This document shows, piece after piece, positions 13,501-24,623 of a stretch of DNA of 64,000 bases. The notes beneath the pieces are model-generated. The model was not told the origin of the DNA, did not search any database, and saw only the letters and a list, made by a program, of their open reading frames with translations. The position numbers and the translations under genes are program-made. Positions within the stretch are counted from its first letter, which is position 1. Every line of letters begins with the position of its first letter. Location of the stretch: positions 216,144,205 through 216,208,204 of the forward strand of contig CP136064.1 in assembly GCA_032622095.1 (NCBI GenBank). The letters are read 5' to 3'. Source of the DNA: Siphonodentalium dalli (Eukaryota > Mollusca > Scaphopoda > Gadilida > Siphonodentaliidae).

Positions 13501-16500
13501 CAAATATAATATTTACTCACCTCCTAGTTTCATCAAATAAAGTGGAATGATAATCATGAGTACATGCTGGATGAAATAAACTTCTGTTTCAAATGGTAGC
13601 TGAAAATAGAAGAAAACTCATTTTAGCGGACTTAAAACTTCTTAATCTCATTCACACATGACCTAGCCCACTTGATCTTTAACACTTTCTCTACTAAATG
13701 AATTCTTCCATTCAGTTATAAAATTATACATTGGAATGGTCTATTATTCATTTGGAGGGATGTTCAGGTTATAACAGCATATAACAGAGAGACAAAAAGA
13801 TAATATAAGTGCAGAAGGATTCATATTCTTTGGTGGCAAATGTTCAGATAATACATGTAAGTTCAAAAAATGACCTATGGTAACTACTCGTCAAAGAGCA
13901 TTAGGATTGTTTGTTGAATAAAGTGAAGTCAAAAGATAAAAAATTATTTGAATGTGCAGTGAATACATGTATATCTGAATCAGACTTTGCATGCTGTTGC
14001 TAAGTTTCATAATGAACACGCTATCAATGCAGCAAAACCACTGATGACCAAAAGCAGTATGCAATATTTTACATGTAGCATTGAATTATTACCATGGTAT
14101 AAATGTTTGCACCATACATGTACCTCAATATAACAATAATATTATTTTACGCTAAGTTAGCTGTTTGTTAACCCTCTGTATTCCAAATGGACTATCCCAA
14201 TCAGTTATAAAAGTATTCATTGGAATGGTCTACCGCTATTATTCATCTGGAGGGGTTTTCAACTTTTCAGGAAAAATAAGCAGACGATATAAAATAAAAG
14301 TTCAGAAGGAGTCCTATTTATTGAGTCCTAAGGTCATTTGTTGAACTTATTATCTGAACATTTCCTATGGGAACTACTCATCAATGGGTATTTAGTAGAG
14401 AAAGGTTTAATTGCCCAACAGGAATTACTAACAGCCCTTGGGCGTATAACTGGCGTGAGACAATGGCAAGAGCAGCTAATAGGCCAGAGTGCTGTCATTT
14501 TGAGAAGGCCTTAAATTAATCATATGCCTAACAAAGTCATGTTATTACTACTTTGCATTATTATCACCAAACTTGGTGGGTGCAGGCCATTGGCCAAATA
14601 ATGAAAAAACCTTCTGATAATTGGCCCGATGTTTGATGATGTTACAGTCCAGGCACATTAGACATAAAAGTGGAAAAGTAAGGAAATAAATCAGGGTAAG
14701 CTGATTTTTATATATTATTTAGGCCATAACATCGCAGATGCGTCACGAAAATCCGAGTTGAGCTTTCTGAGTTACACCATTTTTTCCACATAATTAAAAA
14801 AATATATAGTTTTCACAATCATGGAAATAATTGGATACTGTAACAATTTGTCAGCCGAAACATATACAAGAGGCACTCAATATTGTTCGATACATAATTC
14901 TCAAACAAAAGACACCCATTCAAAGGTAAACTTTGAATGAATTTCGCAGATATGGATATGAAATAAAACACTGAGCCAAAACAATGACGATTTTGAAGGC
15001 AAACTCTTTTATTCGATGTCAGATTTCTCGGGCTTCTCAAAACATAGACGCAAGCTATCTATTTTAACAAGACAGTCAATGACTGTGGAGACGCTCACCA
15101 GACTTTAAAGACTGAGACTCAGAAGACCATAAGAGTTAGTACTTGTCAAATTCACTTAAAAACAAGCAGTCCTAAAGAGGGACGTAGCCTGTTGAGCAGT
15201 GGGGTGTCCACCTTGAAATATGGTCCAGATCCCTCCCACCCACATAGTCCATAGTTTGCTCCCTCCCAACTGAAGCAAGCACACTTCCAAGTTCGTAAAC
15301 ATGTTGGAATTTTACAACTGATACCTCAAGCTTTCCTAACTGTGGCAAAGTTACAACCTGACATGCCCCCATTTTTTAATGGTGGACCCCATACAAACAA
15401 ATTTTAATCCCAACTATTCATAGGCAATATACACAAAATGCCATTTCTTGATTGGTCGTACCCATTTTAACAAATCATGTAACCCAGTCCCAAGTAACAC
15501 AAGGACCCTCCATACTAGTTACTCCATATAAGCTAAATAGGACTGATGGCTCTTGAGAAGGAGCCATTTTAAAGAATTACTATGGGGGAAGAGTTATGTC
15601 CCTGGTCGCACCCCTATTTGACCTGGTGAACCCATTTCAACAGATCTGAATCCCAGTCACCCAAGGACTCTCTATACCAAAATGTATGCTAAATATGCCA
15701 AATGGTTCTTGAGAAGATGTTTTAAAAATAACTAATGAGGGAAAGAATTATGTCCGTGGCTCTGACCCTATTTGACCCAGTGATCCAATTCTGAATCAAA
15801 TCTGAATCATTGTCACCCATTCCAAATATAAGCTGAATAGGCCTGATGGTTCTTGATAGGAAGACATTTTAAGAATTACAATGGATGGACAAGTTATGTC
15901 CCTGGCTCCGCCCTTATTTGCCCAGGTGACCTCATTTTAACACATCTGTATCCCCGTCACCCAAGGACCTTCCATACCAATTATAAGCTAAATAGCTCCG
16001 ATGATTCTTGAGAAGATGTTTTAAGAATAACTATGGATGGAAAGAGTTAGGTCCCTAACTATGCCACTTTAGTGACCATGTGACCCCCCATTTGAAAAGA
16101 ACTGAATCCCAGCCACCTAGGGACCATTCACACAAAATATGTCTCAATTCTTCATTTCAGGTAAGCTAAGAAAAATGCCTCATTCTTTCTCATCCAGTTT
16201 CCCATATGTATTTTCCTGAGAAAACAGGTATTTAGTTTTACTGGCCTAACTGTCAGATTCATCATTCACACTTGCCCTTGGGAGTTTGTTATCATAAGCT
16301 ATGGGTCATTTATATACGAATGCTTTAACAGGCAGAGAATTTTAGGCTGTTAATCAAAGGAGCTGTCATTCCAATCAGATTTTGTTAACACTGCCATTTC
16401 ATTTATTACTTTATAATCAATGTGACTTCTATATGGTGTTAAGTAAACATTCTGTGATTGCAGACACCTTCCTCATATCTCATAGAGCTCTGAGTATCTG

Positions 16501-19500
16501 CTAGCTGTTTGCATGTTCTTGATTTTAGACTGATTTAAACCAAATTTGGTTGAGTCACCCTGGTGGATGTTATAATGGTGTTATTTATTTTTTAAATTGA
16601 GCAGGAAATTAATCTCAATTAAAATAAAAATTTAGTTTTTCGTTTTGTTTTGTTATGTTTTTTGTTAAATTGAACAATCTAAAAAAAAAAAAATTCTGTT
16701 TTTAAGAGTTGTGTCCCTGGCTCTGCCCCTATTTGACCCAGTGACCCCATTTGAACAAATTTGAACCTCAGTCACCCAAGGACCCTCCATACCAAATACA
16801 AGCTAAATCGGCCCAATGGTTCTTGAGAACAAGTCATTCTAAGAATTACTATGGAGGAATAGAGTTATGGCCCTGCTTTCGCAACTATTTGACCCAGTGA
16901 CCTCATTTGAACAAATCTGAATGTGAGTCATCTAGGGAACATCCACACCAAATATGAACCCATTCGGTCTTATGGTTCTGAAGAAGAAGAGGTTTAAAGA
17001 ATTGTTGACGGATGGACGGACGAGGAGTGATGACTATAGCTCCACTGGAGACTTTGTCTCAGGTGAGCTAAAAACTGCACAGACACCACTCTTTCGCTAT
17101 AATAGGCAGAATTAGCGAGTAAGCATATCATAAGTGGTCAAAACTTCTAAAAACATAAACCTACCCCCCATAACTGGTTGTCAACGGCCTGGTCGTATTT
17201 TGCTCTTCTATTTTGTCTAATCTAGTCATATGTATTACGCAGTTATACCAGTTTATGTGAAATGTGAGTACGAGAGCGAATCAGAATAATACGATCAGAA
17301 TAATACAATCGCAGTCATGAAATGGCCGTCAAAATGGCTGCAACCACCAAGCCAAGCCAAGACGAAAGCAACATATTGGATAACCACCTAGTAGGTAAAA
17401 TACGTATTAGTAATATACAAGTATGTTGTTAGATATCTTTAAAGGTACCCATATCATTAAAACAGATCCATCTGGAGGATTTATAGGTCATTGCAACGCA
17501 AGTCAAACCAAATGATTTACGTCTTTAAAAGTTCAGGTTTTCTGTTTACAGTCGGGCCCAAAAATAATAATTTCGGGCATGCAACACAAGAAGTAATGTT
17601 TCGCCACACAGTGTATGGTAGTTTCATTCGAGGTGATGATAAATTATTGAATGTAACCCAGAAAATTAAATAATATCCTTGCGGTATAAATAGTAGTCAT
17701 ATTTCTGGATGTTTTCAGCACTGTCCGTGATAATAAACCATACACATATGTTGCAATACTTATTATATTGCAAAGAAACCACCATCTCTTCAAAAGATTA
17801 GCACTCCATCTCACCAGATCAAATAGACAGTACATCGTACATTTTATATAAGACTAATTTTTGTGCTGCTTCCAAACCGGTGTCTTAGTAGACAATTTAT
17901 TCGAATTACTTCAGTCGTCAACTTGCAACTGAAATATGCTATTACGCAATGTACAATATTAGTTTTCCGTATTTTGTTGTTTGAAAATATCTTACCAAAA
18001 CCACCCATGAACTTGTGCAAAATATCAGGCGATCAGCATTTAAAGCTGTTATTTCAGCGTTGACCATTGACTCAATGTGCTATTTATGGTTGTGAATCCA
18101 GCAGATATGTGTAACATTAGGGAGAAGGGATACACACAGTAATGCGGTTGCAGAAAACATAGTACCATTCGCGTATATGTGACCTTGGTGAATATAACCA
18201 AATATTATTTCCAGGTATAAAGACAGTCTCTGTCACAGAGTATGTAGGCAATTTTGGTCAAGTCTAGATTTTTTTGAAGATAGTATATGGTACTCCTTTG
18301 TGTTTTGATAAATTGCGTTCATAGTATATACCACAATGCATTCTTGTGATAAAAGCGAAATATTGTGTTTTATTACTTGATCTTAGGCAACTATGACGAA
18401 TATTTTAAAACACGGATAATATAATCTACACATTTCACACATTACTCTATGAATATCTCTCATACTGGTCTATAGCAGTGCATTTTGAAAGGTTTGATGG
18501 TGTATATTTCAAAAGAAACGATGACCGGTCACATTCGTGATACTGCTATGAGCATATATATTTAGGCTTCTAGGAAAGGTCACATAATCAATTCGTTGCT
18601 ATTAAATTTCATTATATAGTTTAGTGTACACATATATCATACGATTCATGATAAATAGTGCAGAAAAAATTGCCTTATAGATTCTTCCGTTTCATGTAAT
18701 TTGTAACAAGGACGCTTTTTTCTGCCTAATTTGAAATAAAATTTATGAAAATAAATTATTTTTCAGGATTCATTGTTATTCCATTCTGAAAACCTCAGTT
18801 GAGTGTTTCACATCACTTTAAGTTTTGTGTCAACAAATACACTATATATCTATGCACAAAATTGTGACAAAGTTCCAAACTTGATCTAAGTTGATGGCCA
18901 TCTTAATGTGCCAATCTGAGCAAAATATGTTCACGCACTCTATGGTTGGAAATAATGAACATAGATCTCATACTGAGCCAGTGCCCAAGGTATTCAAATA
19001 TATATTTCATAGGATAGCAGTACTACTACTGGCATAATGGTGATTAATAAGACAATATTGATTTGGGAAGTTTTCTACATAAAGTAAGGTTACTATTCAC
19101 ATGTCGGTAGGTGAAACAGTTCACACGTGTGTATTAGAGTTCTGACAAATTATACAGCCCAGCATGGTGCTTACCGATTCATGGATGGCACAAACAATAC
19201 AAAAATCAATACAAAAAGTTAATGAGATCAATACAATCCAGCCTGCAAGATGCAAACTGGTGAGTCGAACAGGTTAAATACAGCTGCCTAAAGGGACTAC
19301 AGGCCTTTGAAGTGGGTTTATATTAAATAACATAAAAGTCGGTAAAACAAGTACATGAAAAACTAGATTACTTTGTTCATATTTTCATCTATTTTTATTT
19401 TGGAAGTTCTTTCTGACTGTGTATTTGTGTGTGTATGTTATATACTCAAAAACTGCTCGACCGATCCGACTCAAATTTGGTATGTAGTCCTACTTTGATC

Positions 19501-22324
19501 CCGGGAACAATATGGACAAGTCCGATTTCACGTGCGACCGTGTCCTTGACCTCGCTCATATATGCATGTTTCTGGTCCTCGACCGATCCGACTCAAATTT
19601 GGTATGCAGGCCTACTTTGATCCCGGACACAATATGGGAGGTTCCAATTTCACGTGCGACCATGCCCTTGACCTCGCTCATATATGCTCATACAGGCATG
19701 TTTCCTCCTAATACCTTCAACGTTGTTCCCTAAATAGGCTGGGCGAAGTCGGGCACATCAGCTAGTTATTAATAACTTTCCAATAATGAAATTATCACTA
19801 TAACAGCCTTGTGTACATACCAATGGCTTCATCATGCAAAATTTCGTTATTGCACATTTACCCACTGCCAGTGTCTTAGTTGCCTTTAATTAATTGAAGT
19901 AAGAGAGTTTGCAGAATGTAATATATATGATCTGCATGTCTGTATGGTATATACATGTACTTTCAAGCTATATTTTTTTTCTTGAGAAGGTAAGGAGAGT
20001 GGAATCAAAATTTTATTATGACTTCATCTTGGTTTAAACATTGTTTATGTGTTCACAAGATACAGTAATGCCCAAAATAATCGACTCCTTAACCACAGCA
20101 CAATTATGGGTAACTTTTCAGGATTTAGTCGGAAATATGGCTTCTTGCCATTCATCGTAAAGCTCTCACTTAGAGCTTTCCGATGAATGGCAGCAAGCCA
20201 TATTTCCGACTAAATCCTGAAAAATTACCCATAATTCTGTTGTGATTAAGGAATCGGTTATTAGGGCATTACTATACAAGTCACATCTTACCAGTCTTGT
20301 GTTGACCACGGGGAATAAAATGGCTATAGGAGCACCAGTCAGCATGTGTAGGTGCAGTCTGAATGCAGCTGTAACAGCTCTGCCTGGTGGAGCAGCGAGA
20401 ATAAATATCTAGTAAACAAAATAAAGACAAATTTATAAATAATACAGTAATAATTATTTCTTTCCAAGATTGTTTATTGAAATTCTAGCACATTGTCGGC
20501 TGACAGTTCTCTGTCTATTTTGGCAGAAAAATTAGTTATGGCTATCATTTGATTTATATTGTTAACTATATATACTAGCATGGGTGTTAAAGGCCCACTC
20601 AATTTTCGAATGACCAGATTACATTATACACAACATATCCCATATTATATACCATTTGGAAGAGGAACCAAAAATATATATATTCCACCAGAATACGGAA
20701 CAGCTGTGGCCTTGGAGTGTCCACCAAGTGATAGAGGTTCTCAGATACATTCCAAGACTTCCCCCCTTGTTAACCCAGAATGCATTAGAATTCAAACTAA
20801 GAGATAGAGTTATTCCCCTTCCATTGAGAAAAATAGACTTTATAGTACAGTCTGGATCAAAATTTATCACAGAACACACCTTACAAGAAGGGCTTCGAAA
20901 ATAGGACATTTGACATTTTAGAACAAGCAGTCGCTGACGGTGGTATTCTTTGCCAAAATGGCAAAGGAATGGGCATTTTCAAAATATGCTAAAAAATAAT
21001 TTAAATCATTTAATATTTGTTTGAGATTGGTTCATATAATATTTGTGTTAGTTTGAGTTTAAAATTTAAATTGCAATGCTAAAAAATTACAATCAAAGGG
21101 CCATAACTCTGCTGAAAATGTCCGACCAGGGCTAGTTAACAAACTCGTTTCAGATACACCTCTGGTGAACTCATATACCAAAAATCTTTGAAAATTTATA
21201 TCTGTAGAAAATTGTTTGAAATAACCCCTGGACAACTTTTCATGGCCCTGGATGCTAAACTCCATAAAATGACAATCAAAAGGGCCGTAAATGGTGAAAA
21301 TGTCTGGCCGGGCCTAGTTTGTGAACTCGTTTCAGATATTCCCCTTGTGAACTAATACCGTATACCAAAAATCTTTGAAATCTGTAGAAAATTGTTTGAA
21401 ATAACCCCCGGACAACTTTATGGGGCAGATGGACGGACAGAACCCATTCCTATATAAGGGGATAATTAATGACTATCAATAATTTTTTTACAGCAACCTC
21501 AGATACAACAATTTAGAAGATAATTTTTCTTGAAAAATGGCACTTACTGGATATATTTGAAAAATTGACAAGTCCTCTAGGCATCTACATATATAATCAA
21601 TAGATTCTAAATATACAAATAAGAGCTTTTGCACCAAAATGTCAAATACAACATTATAGAAGCCCACAGACGATATGTAAAATAATTGATCAAAACTTTC
21701 ACATTGCACATGCTGATGTATGAGCCTTGCTCACATGTGATTAGACTCCAGTTAAGCTCAAATATGTCATCATGAAAAGAAGGAATGTCATGCGATCTAC
21801 CGCTAATTTGAGAAAGAAAAAAATCCCCACAGCATAGCATAAATATGCAACAATTATGGTAAATGTAGTCACACAAGCCTGAATGGACTTACGGTAGAAT
21901 CAATTAATAGTATATGTACTGCAAGATGGCATGATGTCAGAAAAGTAATTGTTAAACTAGCACATGTGAAATAAAATCTAACCTGAAACATAGTCGCTAT
22001 ATGACAGGGATTCAGAACCCATATCATTGATTTTGTCGCAAACTTGTAAGCAAGTTCCATACCAAATATCAGGGACATTGAAACAAGAAGGATGCGTTTT
22101 CCCGCACTGTCATATTTCTCGGTATGAGGGATTGCCCGAAGTTCTATCCTGGAGTATGCTCTGTACAAGGCAAAGAGTCCGACAAATGTTCCAAATATAC
22201 TCTCATATATCCTCTGCTGAACGCTGATGAAGTTAACACAGTCATCTCCACCTGTGCCGGGCAGGTCAAGGTCAACACCGGCATACATCCAGCTGAGTGG
22301 CCCTTCATCTGCGGACGAGTTCAT
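7284..22324 (-). CDS. TMEM164: TMEM164 family multi-pass membrane acyltransferase, complete in 5 coding exons
   Basis: Coding exons on the minus strand are 22324-21983, 20408-20292, 13599-13521, 10823-10723 and 7544-7284. All introns are GT-AG, phases agree, and the 900 coding bases give 299 aa, close to the roughly 297 aa of vertebrate TMEM164. Landmarks match the family: SVQQRIYES near residue 34, KFATKS near 94, LNPCH at 104-108, FPVVNTRL at exon 2's end, IQHV in exon 3 and NNMLCPAISDPFYGP in exon 5. Several hydrophobic segments span the chain. Family knowledge: TMEM164 moves arachidonoyl chains onto ether phospholipids, affecting ferroptosis; Cys107 in LNPCH is the counterpart of the proposed catalytic cysteine. 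The start is the first Met after an in-frame TGA six bases upstream. A splice acceptor 15 bases before it implies a separate 5' UTR exon. Introns are full of repeats. Confidence 0.95.
7680..9480 (+). repeat. Degenerate short-unit repeat in TMEM164 intron 4
   Basis: Recurring units of about 130 bp with TCGGACAAACCTG, AACTCGATC, GATATTG, GATCCATATACCAAATAT and CATAAAATTGCTAAAAATA, at about 7690, 8440, 8590 and 8720. A second pair of units with ATTGTCAGAATCTATCAATA lies at 9240-9400. The 8839-9158 MITE interrupts it. Confidence 0.65.
8839..9158. mobile_element. hAT-like MITE (320 bp) in TMEM164 intron 4
   Basis: Ends CAGGGACCAGC and GCTGGTCCCTG, with subterminal CTTCTCCCT repeats in opposite orientations. 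It interrupts a simple repeat that elsewhere reads CTAATGGCATAAATTTTC; flanks ACTAATGG/GCTAATTGG are a diverged duplication. Confidence 0.7.
9841..10442. mobile_element. DNA-transposon-like element carrying a RecQ-like helicase fragment
   Basis: Ends pair as AACTAGACCA near 9843 with TGGTCTAGTT at the right. TCTAATTA occurs immediately outside on both sides (9833-9840, 10443-10450). The element holds the degenerate helicase start at 10009-10215. Confidence 0.55.
10009..10215 (-). pseudogene. Truncated RecQ-like helicase start
   Basis: A 68-codon minus-strand frame with KDVLVILPTG, the approach to a Walker A motif of RecQ-like DEXH helicases, preceded by a typical amphipathic stretch. The motif is broken: where GKS is expected the frame reads YAHCYY and then stops. 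No downstream helicase motifs follow. Multi-copy RecQ-like ORFs are known from invertebrate genomes. Probably dead, or only the 5' end of a captured gene. Confidence 0.5.
10723..10823 (-). CDS. TMEM164: TMEM164 coding exon 4
   Basis: A 101-base exon with acceptor TCATTAG and donor TAT|GTGAGT. The translation GVYTAERLTDFSW and the following hydrophobic segment FIYHFLPLQYLAY match the family, and it returns the frame to phase 0. Confidence 0.93.
11028..11450 (+). mobile_element. hAT-like MITE, family M1 copy 3 (423 bp)
   Basis: Lies in TMEM164 intron 3. Ends are CAAGCTTGAG and CTCAGGCCTG, flanked by AGGATCTA and AGGATGTA (7 of 8). Internal layout matches the 1080 and 24624 copies. Confidence 0.7.
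11460..12690 (+). repeat. Degenerate array of units of about 170 bp in TMEM164 intron 3
   Basis: Units share AACAAAGAT, AACAAAATGAT, GAATGTCCTCATAGTAGT and CATCCATACCAA; copies lie near 11470-11720 and 12260-12650. The tail carries GGACGGACAGGTGCAAAACA and GGGTATAACTA. Unrelated sequence lies at about 11830-12170. Confidence 0.7.
13067..13190 (+). repeat. tRNA-derived SINE, family S2 copy 1 (5' part altered)
   Basis: Contains GACTTTGAGTCGCAAGG, a long variable arm, the B box GGGTTCAAATCCC and then CACCCAATCCC, followed by an A-run and TTTGCACGGTCTC. The A-box region is degenerate. Confidence 0.7.
13387..13512 (+). repeat. tRNA-derived SINE, family S2 copy 2
   Basis: Head GGTCGCTTCGGTGGCCGTG resembles a Leu/Ser-type tRNA: A box TGGCCGTGTGG, long variable arm, B box GGTTTCGAATCCC. 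The CACCCAATCCC junction and TTTGCACTGTCTC body match copy 1. It lies directly downstream (on the plus strand) of nothing coding and abuts TMEM164 exon 3 at 13521. Confidence 0.75.
13521..13599 (-). CDS. TMEM164: TMEM164 coding exon 3
   Basis: A 79-base exon with acceptor TATTTTCAG and donor GAG|GTGAGT. It encodes LPFETEVYFIQHV followed by a hydrophobic run, ending in phase 1 within the Gly-Gly pair, which exon 4 completes. Confidence 0.93.
13679..13910. mobile_element. TTAA-flanked MITE, family T2 copy 1, right end degenerate
   Basis: Starts TTAACACTTTCTCTACTAAA. It shares CATTGGAATGGTCTA, GGAGGGATGTTCAGG and CAAATGTTCAGATAAT with 14168-14410 and 49727-49971. Confidence 0.65.
14168..14410. 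mobile_element. TTAA-flanked MITE, family T2 copy 2 (243 bp)
   Basis: TTAA at both ends; the left end TTAACCCTCTGTATT pairs with TATTTAGTAGAGAAAGGTTTAA at the right in outline. Both T2 copies here lie in TMEM164 intron 2. Confidence 0.7.
15060..17070 (+). repeat. Dispersed repeat R1 with internal units of about 175 bp, copy 1
   Basis: In TMEM164 intron 2. Begins at the hairpin ACAGTCAATGACTGT and contains repeated units with GTTATGTCCCTGGCTC, TGACCCAGTGACC and CAAGGACCCTCCATACCAAA, ending in a GGATGGACGGACGAGG tail. It has no open frame. It shares order and unit sequence with 54118-56880. Confidence 0.8.
19420..19768 (+). repeat. Two-unit repeat with a Helitron-like CTAG end
   Basis: Two 120-bp units (from about 19456 and 19577) share CGACCGATCCGACTCAAATT and ACGTGCGACC. 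The right side ends GGCGAAGTCGGGCACATCAG followed by CTAG|T, which resembles the 3' end of non-autonomous Helitrons. The left TC end was not identified. TMEM164 intron 2. Confidence 0.5.
20063..20274. mobile_element. Palindromic MITE, family P1 copy 3, beside TMEM164 exon 2
   Basis: TA-flanked, with both arms present but more diverged than the 50950 copy. Its right end lies 16 bases from the intron side of the exon 2 splice donor (20291). Confidence 0.8.
20292..20408 (-). CDS. TMEM164: TMEM164 coding exon 2 (39 codons)
   Basis: The acceptor is TTTACTAG and the donor CTG|GTAAGA. The translation starts IFILAAPPGRAV and ends FPVVNTRL, collinear with the vertebrate protein. A TA-flanked palindromic MITE ends 16 bases beyond the donor. 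Confidence 0.95.
21060..21445 (+). repeat. Two-unit tandem repeat in TMEM164 intron 1
   Basis: Two copies of about 190 bp, each with GACAATCAAA or ACAATCAAAGGGCC, AACTCGTTTCAGATA, ATACCAAAAATCTTTGAAA and ATTGTTTGAAATAACCCC, ending in a GGACGGACAGAACCC tail. Non-coding. Confidence 0.78.
21983..22324 (-). CDS. TMEM164: TMEM164 coding exon 1 (residues 1-114)
   Basis: This exon encodes the N-terminus, the first two membrane segments and the LNPCH motif, ending in HIATMFQ. The donor reads CAG|GTTAGA, and the exon ends on a codon boundary. An acceptor (ATACAG) lies 15 bases upstream of the ATG, so transcription probably begins in an upstream non-coding exon. Confidence 0.95.
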
Positions 22325-23534
22325 CGCTCAACTGGATTTCTGTATAAATATATTACAAAATGAATATATTTGCAAATTGCAAAGAACTTATTGTGAATGG
22401 CTTTGATTTCGTAGATACAAATTTTTGTGGTTTCTCACAAAGACGCCATTTCACGGGGATGAGATGGTACATGTATTTGTCCACCTCAACAGATTCGACA
22501 ATAGACGCACTGGGTATTACAGGTATGACAGCTATGAGCCATTATTTTATGTAACCTGCATGTGACAACACCATTAATCTTATTAAGTATGAAATTCATC
22601 AAGCCCGGTAGCATACCGGTACATGTATAGACAATAAACAACAGCCTATTTTGTATAAATTGTTACCAGCTGTCTCCACTTCTATGTTTTAGAACACAGA
22701 TTTTATGACAGTGAAAATGGGACATACATGTAACATCCGATATTTGTTCCTATCTTTTATATTGGTATTACGTCCACCGAATTAGTGTCAAATAATTCAT
22801 TGGCTCTTGATTTTGTGGTTTGACCATTCCACAAAATCAACGAATAATAGATCCCACAAATTAAAATGATTTTACAGTACACCAATGTGTATTCATAAGG
22901 CCAAAAAATTAACACATATTTTCTTGTGCAATTATGGAGCTGAAATTCAACGTGACAAGAGAGGCATGTTTTTACACACCCCCCCCCCCCCATAATCTGG
23001 AGGTTCAAATAAAAGTTTTTAACAAGAGCCTCTTCCTGTAGTGTACATGCACCGGTATGAACAAGATGAATATTTCACAGACATTAGATTTAAAGCCCAT
23101 ATAAAGTTGGCATCAGATCTCTTGGGGAATAAAAACTAAAAAAAATAGCCCACAGCTTCAGAAGACACAGGTGTTAGTAATATAATTCAAATCAATGACC
23201 ACAACATTTCATTGTTTGTTAGTGGAACATTGTCTTCCAGCTGTTCATAATTTGGCATATTGGTACATAAATACTGCATCACATCACATACTTGCCAAAT
23301 TTAAAACGCATGAGTGAGTAGTGCAGCTACTAGTGTTATACTGTAGCTTGTCACAGGGCAATTTGTGTCCTCGTCCAAATACAATTTGATAATTATCCAG
23401 ACCATACAGTCCAGAATTTCCGATTTAATTTGATTTGAGGAGAGATGGGTACCGACAAAGAAATTTTTATGGCAATACAGTTAAACTATTAAGCTCTGGC
23501 TCATATGCATTCATTTGTGGTTACTCATAGTCAT

Positions 23535-23814
23535 GCTGAAGGGGTCACTCTCACCAAAAAAGTGCTGAAGGGTACACAGGATTTGAAAATGTGCTGAAGG
23601 GTACACAGGGTTTGTGATCGTCTGAAAGTCTAGTGCCCATTCAGTTCATTATAATATTCATTGGAACGTAAACAATTATTCTCTAACAGAAATCATGGCT
23701 GATATGAAAACTAAACGTCATTTAGAACGACATTTCAAAGCCTGTGTACCCTTCGGCACATTTTAAAAACCTGTGTACCCTTCAGCAATTTTTGGTGAGA
23801 GTGACCTCTTCAGC
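23535..23814. mobile_element. Foldback element with GCTGAAGG ends (280 bp)
   Basis: Long inverted arms of about 75 bases, each with two copies of TGAAGGGTACACAGG and one GGTCACTCTCACCAAAAA. No coding content. Confidence 0.8.
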
Positions 23815-23867
23815 ATCACAATCTCACTCCGTTCTCTTGTTTTAAAGTCCGAAACTCCTGCCCTAAC

Positions 23868-24285
23868 TCACGTGTGGAGTTCGGCAGCCCAGTGGTTAGA
23901 GTGTCGGATTTGTAATGGTGTAAAAGCATTGGCATTGATTAGTTCGCGCTGGTCGGTGGACTATCGCCTCTGCAACAGTGGCTTGGTCAGTTTAAGCGGT
24001 GTGTGTAGTGAAGCCGCACGTTGTTTCAAAACTCATTCCAGGTTGTGACCCTTGGGCAAGGTCACTTGTACTGTGCTCGCTTCGTTGTACCTAAATGAGA
24101 AATAGGGACCTGGTTGTCGGGTAAACGTAAGCCGCTCTAGAGAAGCACCTGTAAAATGGCGGGAGACACAAGAATCGCCATTACTCAACAGCTGGGTTAA
24201 TAATGTAAAGTGCTCAGGGTCCGCTCATGGTACTGGAGATAAGTACTATATACATGTAAGCATCATTATTATTATTATTATTGAA
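23868..24285 (+). repeat. Full-length SINE with tRNA-like head and LINE-like (ATT)n tail
   Basis: The A box lies in GCAGCCCAGTGGTTAGAG. The central domain CCTTGGGCAAGGTCACTT with ATAGGGACCTGG resembles known conserved SINE core domains. The tail GTAAAGTGCTCAGG and GGAGATAAGTACTATATA ends in (ATT)n, a LINE-type 3' end. Confidence 0.75.
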
Positions 24286-24623
24286 GAATAAACATGAGTG
24301 ACAATGCAATGCAAATCAGTCTTGCTGAACTTACATGTATCTGTATTTACCATAATTCTTGGGTGAGTACTGTATGAGTGCCGTAATGTGGCTGGTTATC
24401 AAGAGCACACCTGTTCCATGACATCATTGCTCTGTCAAGTCAAAGGATAATGAGAGGTTAACTCAATTGGTTAGTGAGCCAACCCCCGAGTCTGAGCTAC
24501 ACTAGTTGGGGGTTCTGAAAAGGTATCCATCACACTTTGAATCAAGTTATCAACACCCGCACTCCCAGTACTGAGAGCATAAGGAATTGACATTACTGCC
24601 ATAATTGAAATAATTGCCAAATC

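Larger units (their letters stand above)
13600..20291 (-). other. TMEM164 intron 2 (6.7 kb)
   Basis: Holds two T2 MITEs, repeat R1, the Helitron-like units and P1 copy 3. Between about 17070 and 19420 I see only unique AT-rich sequence without coding signs. Confidence 0.85.

Noticed and set aside
20559-20909. Overlapping frames on both strands in TMEM164 intron 1
   Set aside because: Several frames are open at once on both strands, and none contains a recognisable domain. The stretch lies within an intron.
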